Part shown: positions 1-10,556 of the stretch, piece after piece | Layout of the letters: each line of letters starts with the position of its first letter | Numbering within the stretch: the stretch's first letter is position 1 | From: Tetmemena sp. SeJ-2015 | Lineage: Eukaryota > Ciliophora > Spirotrichea > Sporadotrichida > Oxytrichidae | Assembly (NCBI GenBank): GCA_027382625.1 | Contig: JAJKFJ010001119.1 | Span: 1 to 15,516, forward strand | Length of the DNA: 15,516 bases | Reading direction: 5' to 3' | Program-made: the position numbers and the translations under genes | The notes under the pieces: generated by a model | Told to the model about the DNA's origin: nothing | Database searches by the model: none | Seen by the model: the letters and a program-made list of their open reading frames with translations, nothing else

Positions 1-2475
1 CGCGAAAAAAATCCCAAGATCGGGGAAACCCCCCGATCTCGGACGAAAATATGCGAAACGCGCGCAAATCAGCCCCCTTTTTAATGACCCGGGTAGATGG
101 TTGTTGGGAGTTTTAACTCAAAATTGAAAGGGGTTCTATGTCTAACTACCTCGCCACAGCTCTGAAGCGTCCACAATCCCTAGTCAAATCCTAAAATAGT
201 CTAATTTCGCGAAAATCCAAGATCATTTTGCTATTAACTGCGCGAAACGCTTCAATACAACATAATACGACCACTGCGCGCGCAAATCGCGCCTTGAATG
301 ACCCGGTAGATGTTGTGGTTTTAACTCAATTTAAAGGGGTTCTTGTCTAACTATCCTCGGCACAAGCCTCTGAAGCGTCCACAAATCCCTAGTCAACTCC
401 TAAAATAGTCTAAATTTCGCGAAAAAACCCAACCCATTTTGGCTATAACTCGCGAAGACTCATCGGACCGAAATATGCGAACGGCGCGCAAATCGCGCCC
501 CTTGAATGACCCGGTAGATGGTTGTTGTAACTCAAAATTAAAGGGGTTCTATGTCTAACTACCTCGGCGCCTCTGAAGCGTCCACAAAATCCCTAGTCAA
601 TCCTAAAATAGTCTAATTCGCGACAATCCAGACCTGCTATAACTCGCGAACGACTCATCGAACGAAAATATGCGAAACGCGCGCAAATCAGCGCCCTTGA
701 ATGACCCGGTAATGGTTGATTGGAGTTTTAACTCAAATTAAGGGGTTCTTGTCTAACTACCTCAGCCAGCTCTGAAGCGTCACAAATTCCTAGTTCAAAT
801 CCTAAATAGTCTAAATTTCGCGAAACCGATCTTTTGGCTATAACTCGCGAACGATCATCCGGACGAAATAGATGCGAACCCGCGCAAATTCAGGCCTTGA
901 TGCCGGTACGATGGTTGTTGGGAGTTTTAACTCAAATTAAAGGGTCTCAGTCTACTCCTCGCACAGCTCTGAAGCGTCCCAATCCTAGTCAAAAATCCTA
1001 AATTTAGGTCTAAATTCGCCGAAAATCCCAGACTCATATTTGGCTATAACTCGCGAACGACTCATCGACGAAAATATGCGAAACGCCGCGCAATGCGCCC
1101 CTTGAATGACCCGGTAGATGGTTGTTGGAGTTTAACTCAAAATTTAAAGGGTTCTATGTCTAACTACCTCGGCACAGCTTGAGCGTCCACAAATTCCTAG
1201 TTCAAATCTATAGTCTAATTTCGCGAAACCAAACTTCATCTGCCTATATACTCGCGAGACTCATCGGACAAAATAGTGCGAAACGCCGCGCAAATCAGCG
1301 CCCCTGAATGGTACCGGGTAGATGGTGTTGGGATTTTAACTCAAATTTAAGGTTCATGTCTAACCTACCTCGGCACAGTCCTACTTGAAGCGTCCACATT
1401 TCCTAGTCAATCCTAAAATAGTCTAAATTCGCGAACATTCAAGACTCATTTGGCTAGAACTCGCCACGAGCACGGAGAACTATGCGAACGCCGCGCAATC
1501 ACGCGCCCTTGAATACCCGGGTAGAGGTTGTTGGATTTAACTCAAATTTAAAGGGTTCTATGTCTAACACGTCGGCACAGCTTCTTAAGCTCCACCAATC
1601 CTAGCAAATCTAAAATAAGTCTATTTTCGGAAAACCCAAGATCATTCCGTTGGCTATAACTTCGCGAACGACTCATCGGATCCGAAAATTATGCGAAACG
1701 CCGCGCAATCAGCGCCCCTTGAATGACCCGGTAGATGGTTTTGTTGGGAGTTTTAACTCAAAATTTAAGGGGTTCTATGTCTCTACCTCGGCAACGCCTC
1801 TGAAGCGTCCACAAATTCCTAGTCTCAAATCCTAAAATAGTCTCAATTCGCGAAAATCCCAGACTATTTGGCTATAACTCGAACGACTCATCGGACGAAG
1901 AAATGCGAAACGCCGCGCAATCGCCGCCCTGATGACCGGTAGTGGTTGTTGGGAGTTTTACTAAATTTAAAGGGTTCTTATGTCTAACTACCTCGCACAG
2001 CCTCTGAAGCGTCCACAAATTCCTTAGTCATTCCTAAATGTCTAAATTTGCGAAATCCAATGACTCATTTTGGCTTAACCGCTATCGACTCATCGACCCG
2101 AAAATATGCGAAACCGCGAAATCAGCGCCCTTGATGCCCGTAGTATGGTTGTTGGGACGTTTTAACTCAAAATTAAAGGGATTCTGATGTCTAAAATACC
2201 TCGCAAGCTCTTAATGCGTCCCCACAATTCCTAGTCAATCCTAAAATAGTCAATTTCGGCAAAAATTCCAAACTATTTTGGTAAACTCGCGAACGACTAT
2301 CGGACGAAAATATGCCGAAACGCCGGCGCAAATCAGCCCCCTTGAATGACCCGGGTCATTGGGGAGTTTTACTCAAAATTTAAGGGGTTCTATGTCTAAC
2401 TACTCGGCACAGCCTCTGAAGCTTCCACAAATCCTAATCAAAAACCAAAATAGTCTAAATTTTCGCGAAAAATCC
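1..2475 (+). repeat. Satellite A tandem array, subfamily A1 (direct orientation)
   Basis: About 12 head-to-tail copies of a monomer whose clean length is 220 bp. The same landmarks recur in order: tttcgcgaaaaatcc, gactcattttggctataac, cgaacgactcatcggacg, atgcgaaacgccgcgc, ccttgaatgacccgggtag, aaaggggttctatgtctaac, acctcggcacagcctctgaa and cctagtcaaatcctaaaat. Copy-to-copy spacing measured at the tttcgcgaaa box is 197-221 bp, because most copies have lost scattered single bases. This block is marked by two bases: CGCG in the tttcgcgaaa box and gggaG before ttttaac. No coding signal is present, and reading frames across it are broken by indels at different places in each copy. What I see is a tandem satellite; its chromosomal role (centromeric, subtelomeric or other) cannot be told from sequence alone. 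Confidence 0.93.
17..39. other. 9-bp stem hairpin replacing part of an A monomer
   Basis: Positions 17-25 (agatcgggg) and 31-39 (ccccgatct) form a perfect inverted repeat around a 5-base loop. Other A copies have gactcattttggctataac and following sequence here, so the hairpin replaces normal monomer sequence. Its outer ends, agatcgg and ccgatct, match the ends of Illumina adapter arms. An adapter remnant is therefore possible, but a 7-base match is weak. Confidence 0.5.
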
Positions 2476-4825
2476 AAGATTTTCAAATTTTTTTTGGCTT
2501 TCTACTCGCGAACACTCATCTGACGGAAAATATGCGTAAACGCCAGGCGCAAGATCAGCGCCCTTGGAATGGACGCCGGGCTAGATGGTTGCATCGGAAT
2601 TTTAAACTCAAAATTTAAAGGGGTTCTATATGTCTAACTACCTCGGCACAGCTCTGAAGCGTCCACAATTCCTAGTCAAATCCTAAAATAGTCTAACAAT
2701 TTCCCGAAAAATTTCCCAAGACTGCAAGTTTTTGGCTTATAATCTCGCTCGAACCGACTAGATCGGACAAGATTATGCGAAACGCCGCGATAGAGCCGCA
2801 CTTGTACATGATCCCGGGTAGATGGTTGTTGGGAATTTTAACTCAAAGATTTAACACAGGGGTTCCTATTGTTCTAATACCGGTTCGGGCACACGCCCGG
2901 TCTGAAGCCGTCCACAAAGTTCCGAAGTCAAGATTCCTAAATAGTACTAAAGTTTCCCGAAAAGATCACGCAAGACTCATTTATGGACTATCGACTCAGC
3001 GAACAAATGACGTACAGTCGGACGAACATATGCGAACAACGCAAGCGCAAATTTCAGCGCTGACTTGATTGACCTTTCGGGGTAGGATGGTTGCTGCTGG
3101 AATTTTTTCCAAATGAAAAAAAATTTAATAGGGGTTTATGTTAACTACTCTTAGAGAGCAAATGCTCTGAGCGTCCAATTTTCTTAGTGCAAATCCTAAA
3201 ATAGTATTCTATTTAATTTTTCCCGTAAAACAATCCCAAGGACTCATTTTGGCTATAACTCGCGAACGGACTCATCGGACGAAAATATGCGAACCGCCGC
3301 GCAAATCAGCGCCCCTTGAAAGACCCGGGTAGATGGTTGTTGGGATTTTTAACTCAAAATTTAAAGGGGTTCTTTGTCTAACTACCTCGGCACAGCTCTG
3401 AAGCTCCACAATTCCTAGCTCAAAAATCCTAAAATAGTCTAATTATATATCCCGAAAATCTCCAAGACACTCCAATCTTTAGGCTATAACTGCGAACTGA
3501 CTCATCGGACGCAAAATATGCGAAAACGCCGCGCAGTACACGACGCCCTTTTGAATGACTTCGCCGGGGAGTAAGTTTATGGTTGTTTGAGGAATTTTAA
3601 ACATCAAAATTCTGGAGGCAAGGGGTCCTACGATCACTCAATACCTTCGGCAAGCCTTGAGAGCGTCCACACATTCCTAAAGTATCAACAAATCCTAAAA
3701 AGTGTCTAAATTTCCACGAAGAAAAGTCCCATATATAGACTGGCTATTTTATGGGCTAATTAAGACTCGCCGAACGACTCATCGGACGCAAATAATGGGA
3801 AATCGGCGCGCAAATATTTCAGCAGCCCCTTGGATTGACCCGGGTTTAGACCTGGCTTACTGTGTGGGAATTTTAACTCAAAATTTAAGGGGTTTTGTCT
3901 ACTCGCTGCTCGCATCAGCCTCTGCAGCGTCACAAATTCTAGTCAAACATCCTAAATAGTCTAATTTCCGAAAAATCCCAAGATCATTTTTGGCTTATAA
4001 CTGGAACGACTCTCAATGACGGACGAATAATATTAAGGGCGAAATTCGCCCACACAGCACAAAATCAGCGCTCCTTGAATGGGAGCGGAACCGTTGTCAA
4101 TGGTATGCTAGGGATTTAACTTCAAGATTTAAGAGGGGTTTATGTCTAAACTAACTCGCACAGCCTCTGAGCGTCCCCCAAATTCCTAGTCAAATCTAAA
4201 AGTAGTCCTATAATTTCCCGAAAAAAATCCTAAGTACTACAATATTGGGCTATACGACATCGCGAACGACTCATCGGACGAAAATATGCGAAACGCCGCG
4301 CAAATCAGCGCCCCTTGAATGACCCGGAGATCGGAGGGAATTTTTACTCAAAATTTAAAGGGGTTTTCTAGTGTCTAACTACCTTCGGCACAGCCTCTGA
4401 GGGGTACAACCAAATTTTCCTTAGTCAAAAATCCTAAAATTAGTCTAATTTTTACACAGAAAAAATTTCCCAATGACTTTCATTTCTGCTACAATCGCGA
4501 ACGATCATCGGACGAAAATATGCGAAACCGCCGCCGCAAATCTAGCGCCCTTGAGTGAACCGCCGGGTTAAGAGGTATGGTTCTGTTGGGATGACTTTTA
4601 GGCCAGGACTATTCAGAGGGAGATCGACTATTAATTAATTGTGTGACTTCTAATGAATAACCGACATTCAGGGACTCACAGGCACATGCTCTGAAGCGCC
4701 GACACTCATAACATTCCTAGTTCAAATCTAAAATAGTCTAAAATTTCCCAGAAAAATCCCAAGACTATTTGGCTATAACTCGCGAACGACTCTCGGACGA
4801 AAATATCGGAAACGGCCATGAGCCG
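2476..4825 (+). repeat. Satellite A tandem array, subfamily A2 (direct orientation)
   Basis: About nine to ten further copies of the 220-bp satellite in the same orientation as the upstream block. The box that reads tttcgcgaaa upstream reads tttcccgaaa in clear copies here (about 2700, 2955, 3220, 3450, 4215), and the upstream gggagttttaac becomes gggaattttaac (for example 2590, 2826, 3865, 4340). Spacing rises to 234-294 bp because short insertions now dominate. The array can be followed to about 4815, where the monomer breaks off after the cggaaacg motif and a B monomer begins. No gene is present. Confidence 0.9.
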
Positions 4826-5305
4826 TCTTTGGCAGATGTTGTGATCACACGTTGCAGGGATCAAACCTCGTTCAGAAAATGAGCCTCTAAATGCTTGAAT
4901 TTGGAGTCTCAGTTCGAGCGCAAATATATCCAATATGTCTTCGACATGTTTTATTTCCGCAGCTAGAATAGTTAGTCATCCAGGGATTCTTTAACGAGAT
5001 TCATATTTCTGTGAAAATAAGGGTCTATGTTACCGACTCACCACAATCGATAGAGTGATAGAAGTGGTTCAAGAGCCTTATCTGACCTGAGAAACGTTTG
5101 GTTTTCACACACTGTCTTCCCATAAAGTCAAATCTATTAAGGTCAAAAAATGGGATCAACGAAGCAAGTACCTTACATGCAGCATTTTCAATTTTCGCAT
5201 TAAAAAAAATAGTCTCACGAACTGTTACTTCTGGAGAGAACTCTACTTATCCAGCAGAGTGCTGAGATCTATTAACTCTGACAGAAATACGATTCAGGCG
5301 AGAAC
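4826..5305 (+). repeat. Single satellite B monomer embedded in satellite A
   Basis: This segment follows satellite B in order: a ttgcagatg-like start at 4828, then gatcacacgttg, aaaatgagcc (about 4878), gaatttggag (about 4899), aatcgatag (5046), aggtcaaaaaatgggatc (5140), aagtacctta and atgcagcattttcaattttc (about 5178), agcagagtgct (5253) and acgattcagg (5288). It starts near consensus position 104 and stops near position 90 of the next copy, so it is close to exactly one monomer, with extra inserted bases. A resumes immediately at about 5306. It may be a real B insertion into the A array or a splice made during read correction. Confidence 0.75.
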
Positions 5306-5545
5306 CCGGACTCCATCCGGAACGAATATTATAGCCGCAAAACGCCGCGCAAAATTAGCGCCCCCTTGAAATGACCACGGTAAGAATGGTTGTTGGGATT
5401 CGCTTAGTTATCGCAGAGAGAGATTCATTCCAGAAGGCGAGTATTTAAAAAGGGGTGTTCTGGTAATGCTCTACAGCCTAAAATGTAGGCACCCCGAGCA
5501 CGCTTCGTGAGAAGCTCTTGTCTAAAATTGGAGCCCTAGTTAAAA
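5306..5545 (+). repeat. Degraded satellite A monomer between two B pieces
   Basis: Recognisable A landmarks are ccggaacgaatatta (5318), aaacgccgcgcaaaatta (5340), ccccttgaaatgacc (5363), ggttgttggga (5388), aaaaaggggtgttct (5447) and ccctagttaaaa (5532). About 30-40 foreign bases sit between ttgttgggatt and the aaaaggggt motif (5400-5445). The orientation is the same as in the left array. Confidence 0.7.
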
Positions 5546-5965
5546 GAATTTTCACACTATATTCCTTTACAAATCAGTTTTTTAAATTCTGACCGCAAAA
5601 AATCCAAAAAAGTCTCACAATTCTATTAAACCGAGAAGAACAGTAATCTCTGACATCAACCCGCATTCCAAAAAACTGATGAGAATAATTAGCGGTGTCT
5701 AAGCGCAATAGACACTGAAAGACACTGCCTGTGATTATTGACTTCGAGGGCTCAGCTGCTTCTATGGTTCGATTAAGGTCAAAAAATGGGGGATCAACGA
5801 GGAAGTACCTTAAATGCCATGTGAGGTAAAAAATTTCAATTAACCTTCTGTGCCAAAAAATTTTAGCAGACTGGAGGTGGGTTTCTGGCTAGACGTACCA
5901 GGCTCAGCGCACTAAGCATCATCTGGCGAGCTGGCACAATTAATCCCTTATAGTTGCACGAATCA
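5546..5965 (+). repeat. Partial, degraded satellite B monomer
   Basis: The clear core is cgattaaggtcaaaaaatgg (5771), ggatcaacgaggaagtacc and ttaaatgcc (5791-5820), and aatttcaatt (5833). A blurred match to gcactcatcagcgagtgct follows near 5915-5935. The first part (5546-5765) matches B only weakly. The edges are therefore approximate, but the centre is secure and in the same orientation as the main B array. Confidence 0.6.
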
Positions 5966-6260
5966 CTATTAAAATCGATGTCTCTACAATTTCAGCGAAA
6001 AATCCCAAGAGCTGATCTTTGGCTATAAGATCCGCGAACGACTCATTCGGACGAAAATATGGGCAAACGCCCCGGAGCAGCTAACACATCAGCGGCCTTG
6101 AATGCCCGGTAGACATGCGGTTTGTGGCGCGGAGAAATTTTTATTAAGGCATCTATCAAATTTAAAGCGGGACTGCTTAAGCTGGACTATACCATACTCT
6201 CGTCAGGCGGCAAGAACTCTTGTGAGCGCGCTCCAAAAGACTAAATTTCTGAGTCACGAT
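5966..6260 (+). repeat. Degraded satellite A monomer
   Basis: Starts with a blurred tctacaatttcagcgaaaa, then aatcccaaga (6001), tttggctata, cgcgaacgactcattcgga (6033), acgaaaatatg and cagcggccttgaatgcccgg (about 6090). Beyond about 6130 the match fades; caaatttaaagcggg (6158) and gactaaatttctga (6239) are the last A-like landmarks. Confidence 0.65.
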
Positions 6261-6504
6261 CACTCTTCTCGAAATAATTATTAGCCTATTTTTCACATTT
6301 TCGGAAATCCTCAAAAATGAGCTACACATCGAAAGACATTTCGATTATAGGCCTAGCTATTCCAGAGAGTACGCAGTAAATATACAGGACATCATCGGTG
6401 TTACGATATAGGAACTGATAGACACGATACCGGCTCTGCAGACTCACATAGCTTAACAGCGTCCGGCACTTCACGTTCGCAAATGAACAAAAATGGGCGG
6501 ATGT
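6261..6504 (+). repeat. Satellite B remnant plus unassigned sequence
   Basis: Positions 6285-6345 follow B: a ttttcacattttcgg run, a caaaaatgagctacacatcg stretch, then atttcgatta. From about 6346 to 6504 I can assign nothing with confidence to either satellite, and no gene, RNA or regulatory motif stands out. Short reading frames here, on either strand, show no domain. Confidence 0.4.
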
Positions 6505-6835
6505 ATGATGGTGTGGGAATTTGGATAGCAACTGCTAAAAAATTTAAAGGGTTCTTATGTCTTTAAACATGACTGGCCATATGTTCCCACATTTGTATAC
6601 GTCTGCCCACAATTGCCTGAGGTACAAATCCAATAAATGCCTAGGAACATTATTCTAGCGCGAGAAAAATACCTATGACTTTCTAGTTTCTGAGAGAGCT
6701 AATAACGCTCGAGCTCGGACACGAACTCTCCGAACAGTATAACCATATCGAAACGCCCCGGCTGCGCTCGAACACTATCTATGTCAACACTCACTTTGAA
6801 ATGACCGCACGCTCGCGGTATTCAGAAGTTTGGGT
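6505..6835 (+). repeat. Degraded satellite A monomer
   Basis: A landmarks in order are gtgtgggaattt (6510), aaaatttaaagggttct and tatgtct (about 6537), a blurred cacaattgcct (6608), gcgcgagaaaaatacc (6658), cgaaacgccccgg (6749) and cactttgaaatgaccg (6791). Many short insertions stretch the copy well beyond 220 bp. Orientation is as in the left array. Confidence 0.6.
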
Positions 6836-7165
6836 CATTGTAGTGAGCACCTAATTCTCATGATTTGCCGGAAGTAACTTACAAAGTATAATATATCAAT
6901 TTTCACATAGTGGTGTTCTTATTTCGACAAAATAATAATATACATCCGCACAGATGAGAGCGTCAAATAATATCTCGGTAGTTACAAAACTCCGGGCCTT
7001 CCAATCTATACAGATTAGTCCACTTTCACGGAAAAGTCTCGTCAAAGATACTCTAGAATTTCCTGAGAGAGGAGTACTGAGTTTTTACATCCTGTCACGA
7101 TCCGATTTAAGCCGACTCTTCCAAAAAATATTGAAACTGAGACCCGCGAAGCAAAAAGTAACTGG
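6836..7165 (+). repeat. Highly degraded satellite B monomer
   Basis: Two anchors place this as B: tcaattttcacat with a following tttcgacaaaat (6897-6935), and cgatttaagcc, aaaaaata, tgagacccgcgaagcaa and agtaac (7102-7161), which tracks the B motifs cgatttaggtc, aaaaaatgagatcaacgagc and aagtacc. The sequence between them is poorly matched. A 132-residue open frame (6954-7352) crosses this B piece and the following A sequence, and I regard it as chance. Confidence 0.45.
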
Positions 7166-8272
7166 AAAACCGTCTCTAGAGCCAAATCGAGTTCTGAGTC
7201 CGCATGGACTGTGTACACCGTGCGTTCATGATGAGGTCACGCCATTGGAGATCCGTAGTTTGAACCTTAACTCATTATGTTTACACGAGAGAGGAGAGTC
7301 GATTCCATGCCGTGTCTACCCGAATACACCCTACCTCGGCACAGCTCCCTGAAACGTCACAAATTCCTAGTCAAATCCTCGGAAGTTATGCAGATGTTAA
7401 GTGACTAGAAATCTAATCCGGCAAAAATCCCAACGCACTCGTTCGTCGTTTGATGAGGTTATACGTGAGACTCAACGGAGAAATTTGAGACTCACATCGG
7501 AACGAGACACATAGATATTTGGAGCTCTCAGAAGAAACGTCTCGTTCGATCATTTTCAACGCGCGAGCCTTCCTTGTATATGTATCCCGCATCAGTGTTG
7601 TTGGGCAAAATACATCCTTTACATCTGGACGAACAATTTTATAAGAGGAGGTTCAATATTCAAACTAACCGCTCGGCACATGCTCTAGAAAGACGTGACT
7701 AATTTCTCATAGGTCTAGATCTCTAAATATGAGATCCCTGAAATTATCATCAGAAGAAGTTTCTCAATCAGACTTCATCCGATTTGTGACGTATTCAAAA
7801 AACAATGGACGAAAACCGGGAGACAAATAACATATGCGAACCGTCGCCCCGCAATCAGCGCCCCCTTTGAGAAAATGCAACCGGCAGTTAAGATTTCATG
7901 TTGTCTTTGGCGGGCAATTTTTAAAACTCGATGATAAATTAAAGGGGTTCTATATTCGCTTGCCCATAGCACTTAATCTAGCACAGCAGCTCTGAGGTAG
8001 TCAAGGCTAATTTTTTGCGAATAAGTTCCTAGAAAATCCTCGGATTATAACAGTTGTAGATTCCCCTCCGACAGATAAAATCCCCCAAGACTCATTTTTT
8101 TTGCTATAATCGCGAACCGATCATCGGACGAAAATTATGCGAACGCCGCGCAATAGCCGGCCCCTTGAATGACCCACAGGGGGGTGTGATGAGATTGTGC
8201 TGAGATGCAATATGCTCTCTAACGTGCAGGAGATTTATGTAAAGCGGGGTCTCACATATTGTCATAAACTGA
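7166..8272 (+). repeat. Degraded satellite A stretch, last A(+) copies before the B array
   Basis: The first 150 bases are nearly unreadable. At 7326-7378 the A sequence is suddenly almost exact (ctacctcggcacagct, ccctgaaacgtcacaaattc, ctagtcaaatcct). Further anchors are ggcaaaaatccca (7419), ttgttggg (7598), gctcggcacatgctct (7671), aatcagcgccccc (7852), aaattaaaggggttctat (7936), and a good half-monomer at 8076-8175 (aaaatcccccaagactc, cgcgaaccgatcatcgg, cccttgaatgaccc). The A-like tail can be traced to about 8272. Orientation remains as in the left array. Confidence 0.6.
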
Positions 8273-8623
8273 ACCCACAATCCTGGAACACTATGTTGCA
8301 TGCTTGAAATCGCGCATGGAAATTTTCTATTTCTCACAGATTTACTTTTTATCGAGTACACCAAAAATCACTCATCGATGCATTTCGATTCACGAGGCTT
8401 CCAAATATCTCGATAAGATTTAGATGGTTTTACCCTAGATACCTGAAAAATATGGTATTCACCTGCTTCACTCTCGACTTTAGCCTAAAAAATGAGATCA
8501 ACGAGCAAGTACTTAAATGCAGCATTTTCAATTTTCGCACGCGCTGTATCTCTGCAGACACATCATCTCTAGTCGGTGCTAATTTTGCTCAGGAATTACC
8601 GATTCGAGGGCCCCCGAATTACC

Positions 8624-8738
8624 TTTGTTACGTGGTCAGTATTGATATTATGATCCAGTCATTGTGTGGTATTCTGTGTCGTGTTCTAGTAATATTATTT
8701 ATCCTTTCTATAATATGTCTTATATATTGGTAGTCTTT
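8624..8738. other. AT-rich island inside a satellite B monomer
   Basis: The B copy that begins at 8521 follows consensus up to cccccgaattacc (8611-8623). It then gives way to about 115 bases of AT-rich sequence with no counterpart in other B copies, before gtagatcatg (8739-8748) picks up the B order again. The next 50 bases, to caccaatcgag (8803), are T-rich and only loosely B-like. The segment looks like foreign sequence rather than scattered error. Read through, it gives a frame ending in a hydrophobic run (to 8733), which I take as a by-product of AT-rich codons rather than a membrane protein. Origin unknown: it could be a transposable-element scrap, a B variant, or a read chimera. Confidence 0.55.
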
Positions 8739-9007
8739 GTAGATCATGAATATTTCTATATTTTTTTCTTCTATCATTTTCTGTTATTTTTACAATAAAT
8801 CCCACCAATCGAGAATTTCGATTCAAACGCTCCAAATCAATAGATTAGGTGTTTACTAGACTGAAAAATATGGGTGTCATCTGCTTCACTCGCATTTAGC
8901 TACACACAAATCGGATCGCAACGAGCAGTACCTTAAATGCAACATTTTAATTTTCGCATGCGCTGTATATCTCAGGCACTATCAGCGAGTGCTAATTTTG
9001 TCGAAAT

Positions 9008-9027
9008 AGATCGGAAGAGCACACGTC
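9008..9027 (+). other. Illumina TruSeq adapter sequence (artefact)
   Basis: These 20 bases, starting agatcggaagagc and continuing acacgtc, are identical to the start of the standard Illumina TruSeq read-through adapter. They interrupt a B monomer directly after tcgaaat, where other copies read tcgaaataacgattcagggc. About 28 more non-B bases follow before gttgtagagatcatgcacg resumes at 9053. A chance 20-base match is not credible, so short-read data with untrimmed adapter probably contributed to this sequence. Confidence 0.93.
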
Positions 9028-9314
9028 CGATATACCTGCGCACCGGCCTGCAGTTGTAGAGATCATGCACGTGTACGGGACTCAGTTCGGCGCCACGAAA
9101 AAGCCCAAAGCTGAATTTGGGAGCTTCAAAGAAATTTTTCAATTTTCACATTTTTTTCGACCAAAACAAAAATCACCATCGAAATTTCGATTCAACCGCG
9201 CTCCATATCGATAGATTAGGTGTTATAACTAGACCTCGAAAAATACTGGTTTTCGATCTGCTTTCACTCGATTAGCTCAAAAAAAATGAGATCAACGAAG
9301 CAGTACCTAAATGC

Positions 9315-9702
9315 AGCATTTTCAATTTTCGCTTGCGCTGTATTCTGCAGGCACTCATCAGCGAGTGCTAAATTTGTCGAGAGATTAACGCCATCAGGGC
9401 CCCCGAATTACCGCCGGGCCAACTCCCCGGGTTGCGAGATGCCTAGAGATCATGCAACGTGCGGGATCAGTTTCGGCACGAAAAATGGAACACCAAAGCT
9501 GAATTTTGGAGCTTCAAGAAATTTTCAATTTCCACATTTTTTCGACCAAAATCACCAATCGAGAATTTCGATTCAACCGCTCCAAATCGATAGATTGGTT
9601 TTACTAAGAGCTGAAAAATATGTTCTCTCCATCTGCTTTTCACGACGCATCACGATTTAGGTCAATATATAATGAGAATCCACTCAGCAAGTACCTTAAA
9701 TG
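9315..9702 (+). repeat. Best-preserved satellite B monomer
   Basis: This copy shows nearly every B landmark with few gaps: agcattttcaattttcg at the start, cactcatcagcgagtgct (9352), cagggcccccgaattacc (9394), a ccccgggttg box (9426), gatcatgcaacgtgcggga (9448), cagtttcggcacgaaaaatg (9468), aagctgaattttggagctt (9496), ttcgaccaaaatcaccaatc (9541), cgattcaaccgctccaaatc (9569) and cagcaagtacc (9684). It is the most useful single copy here for a similarity search, though it still contains some inserted bases in its last third. Confidence 0.8.
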
Positions 9703-10556
9703 CAGCATTTTCATTTTTCGCATTTCTCTCAAACCCCACACGCGCTGACTCGTGTCGTGCAGGCACTCATGACAGAGAGGTGCTAATTTGTTGTCGAAAT
9801 AACGATTCGAGGAGCAGCAAGGAATTACCTCGGTTGCAGGAGATATGAGGATCATCAGCACGGCGGGATCATTCGCAAGACGCAGGAAAATGAGCCGAAA
9901 AGTCGAGAGTTGGAGCTTCAAGAAATTATTTTCAATTTTGCACGAGTTGTTTCCGCGCGAACCAAGAGAAACCTCACAACAATCCTGAGAATTTTCGATT
10001 TCAACCCGTGCTCCACACGCAAGCTATGAGCTTATCGGTGTTTTACCGTAGACCTAAAAATAGGGTTTCATCTGCTCACTCGATTTAGGTCAAAAAAATG
10101 AGATCAAACGAGGAGCGAAGTACCTTTTAAATGCAGCATTTTCATAATTTCGCCCTGCGCTGTCTACTCCTGCACAGGCCACTCATACAAGCGGATGCTA
10201 ATTTTTGGTCGAAATATGATTCAGGGCCCCGAAATTACCCCGGCTTGGCAAAGATGTAGAGATCATGGCACGTGCGGACTCAGATTCGGCACACGAAATA
10301 ATGACCCAAGAGCTGTAACATTTGCGTAGCTTCGAAGGGAAATTTTTTCCTCGAGAGGTGTCAACAATTTTTCGAACCTAATATAATTCAGCCATCGGAG
10401 ATCTCTAGATTCAATCCCGCTCCAAATCGATAAGATTAGTGTAATGTGTGGGGGGTTTTTTACTAAGACCTGAAAACATGATGGTTTGCATACTGCTCTT
10501 CAAAAGTCGATTATAGGTTTTTCGTGAGATACGAGACGAACGTGATCAAAGTACGC

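Noticed and set aside
2760..2767. agatcgga as another adapter remnant
   Set aside because: The normal A sequence here is ctcatcggacg, so only the first bases need change; this is expected noise.
5416..5424. gagagagat resembling a PacBio SMRTbell adapter end
   Set aside because: Only nine bases, with no loop sequence; gagagag-type runs recur by chance in the noisy region (6692, 7063, 7287).
6954..7352. 132-residue open reading frame, the longest in the window
   Set aside because: It crosses a degraded B piece and a stretch of A, has no recognisable domain, and exists only because of private indels.
8452..8733. 93-residue frame with a hydrophobic C-terminal run suggesting a membrane segment
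   Set aside because: The first part is satellite B read in one frame and the hydrophobic tail comes from the AT-rich island; other B copies do not keep the frame.
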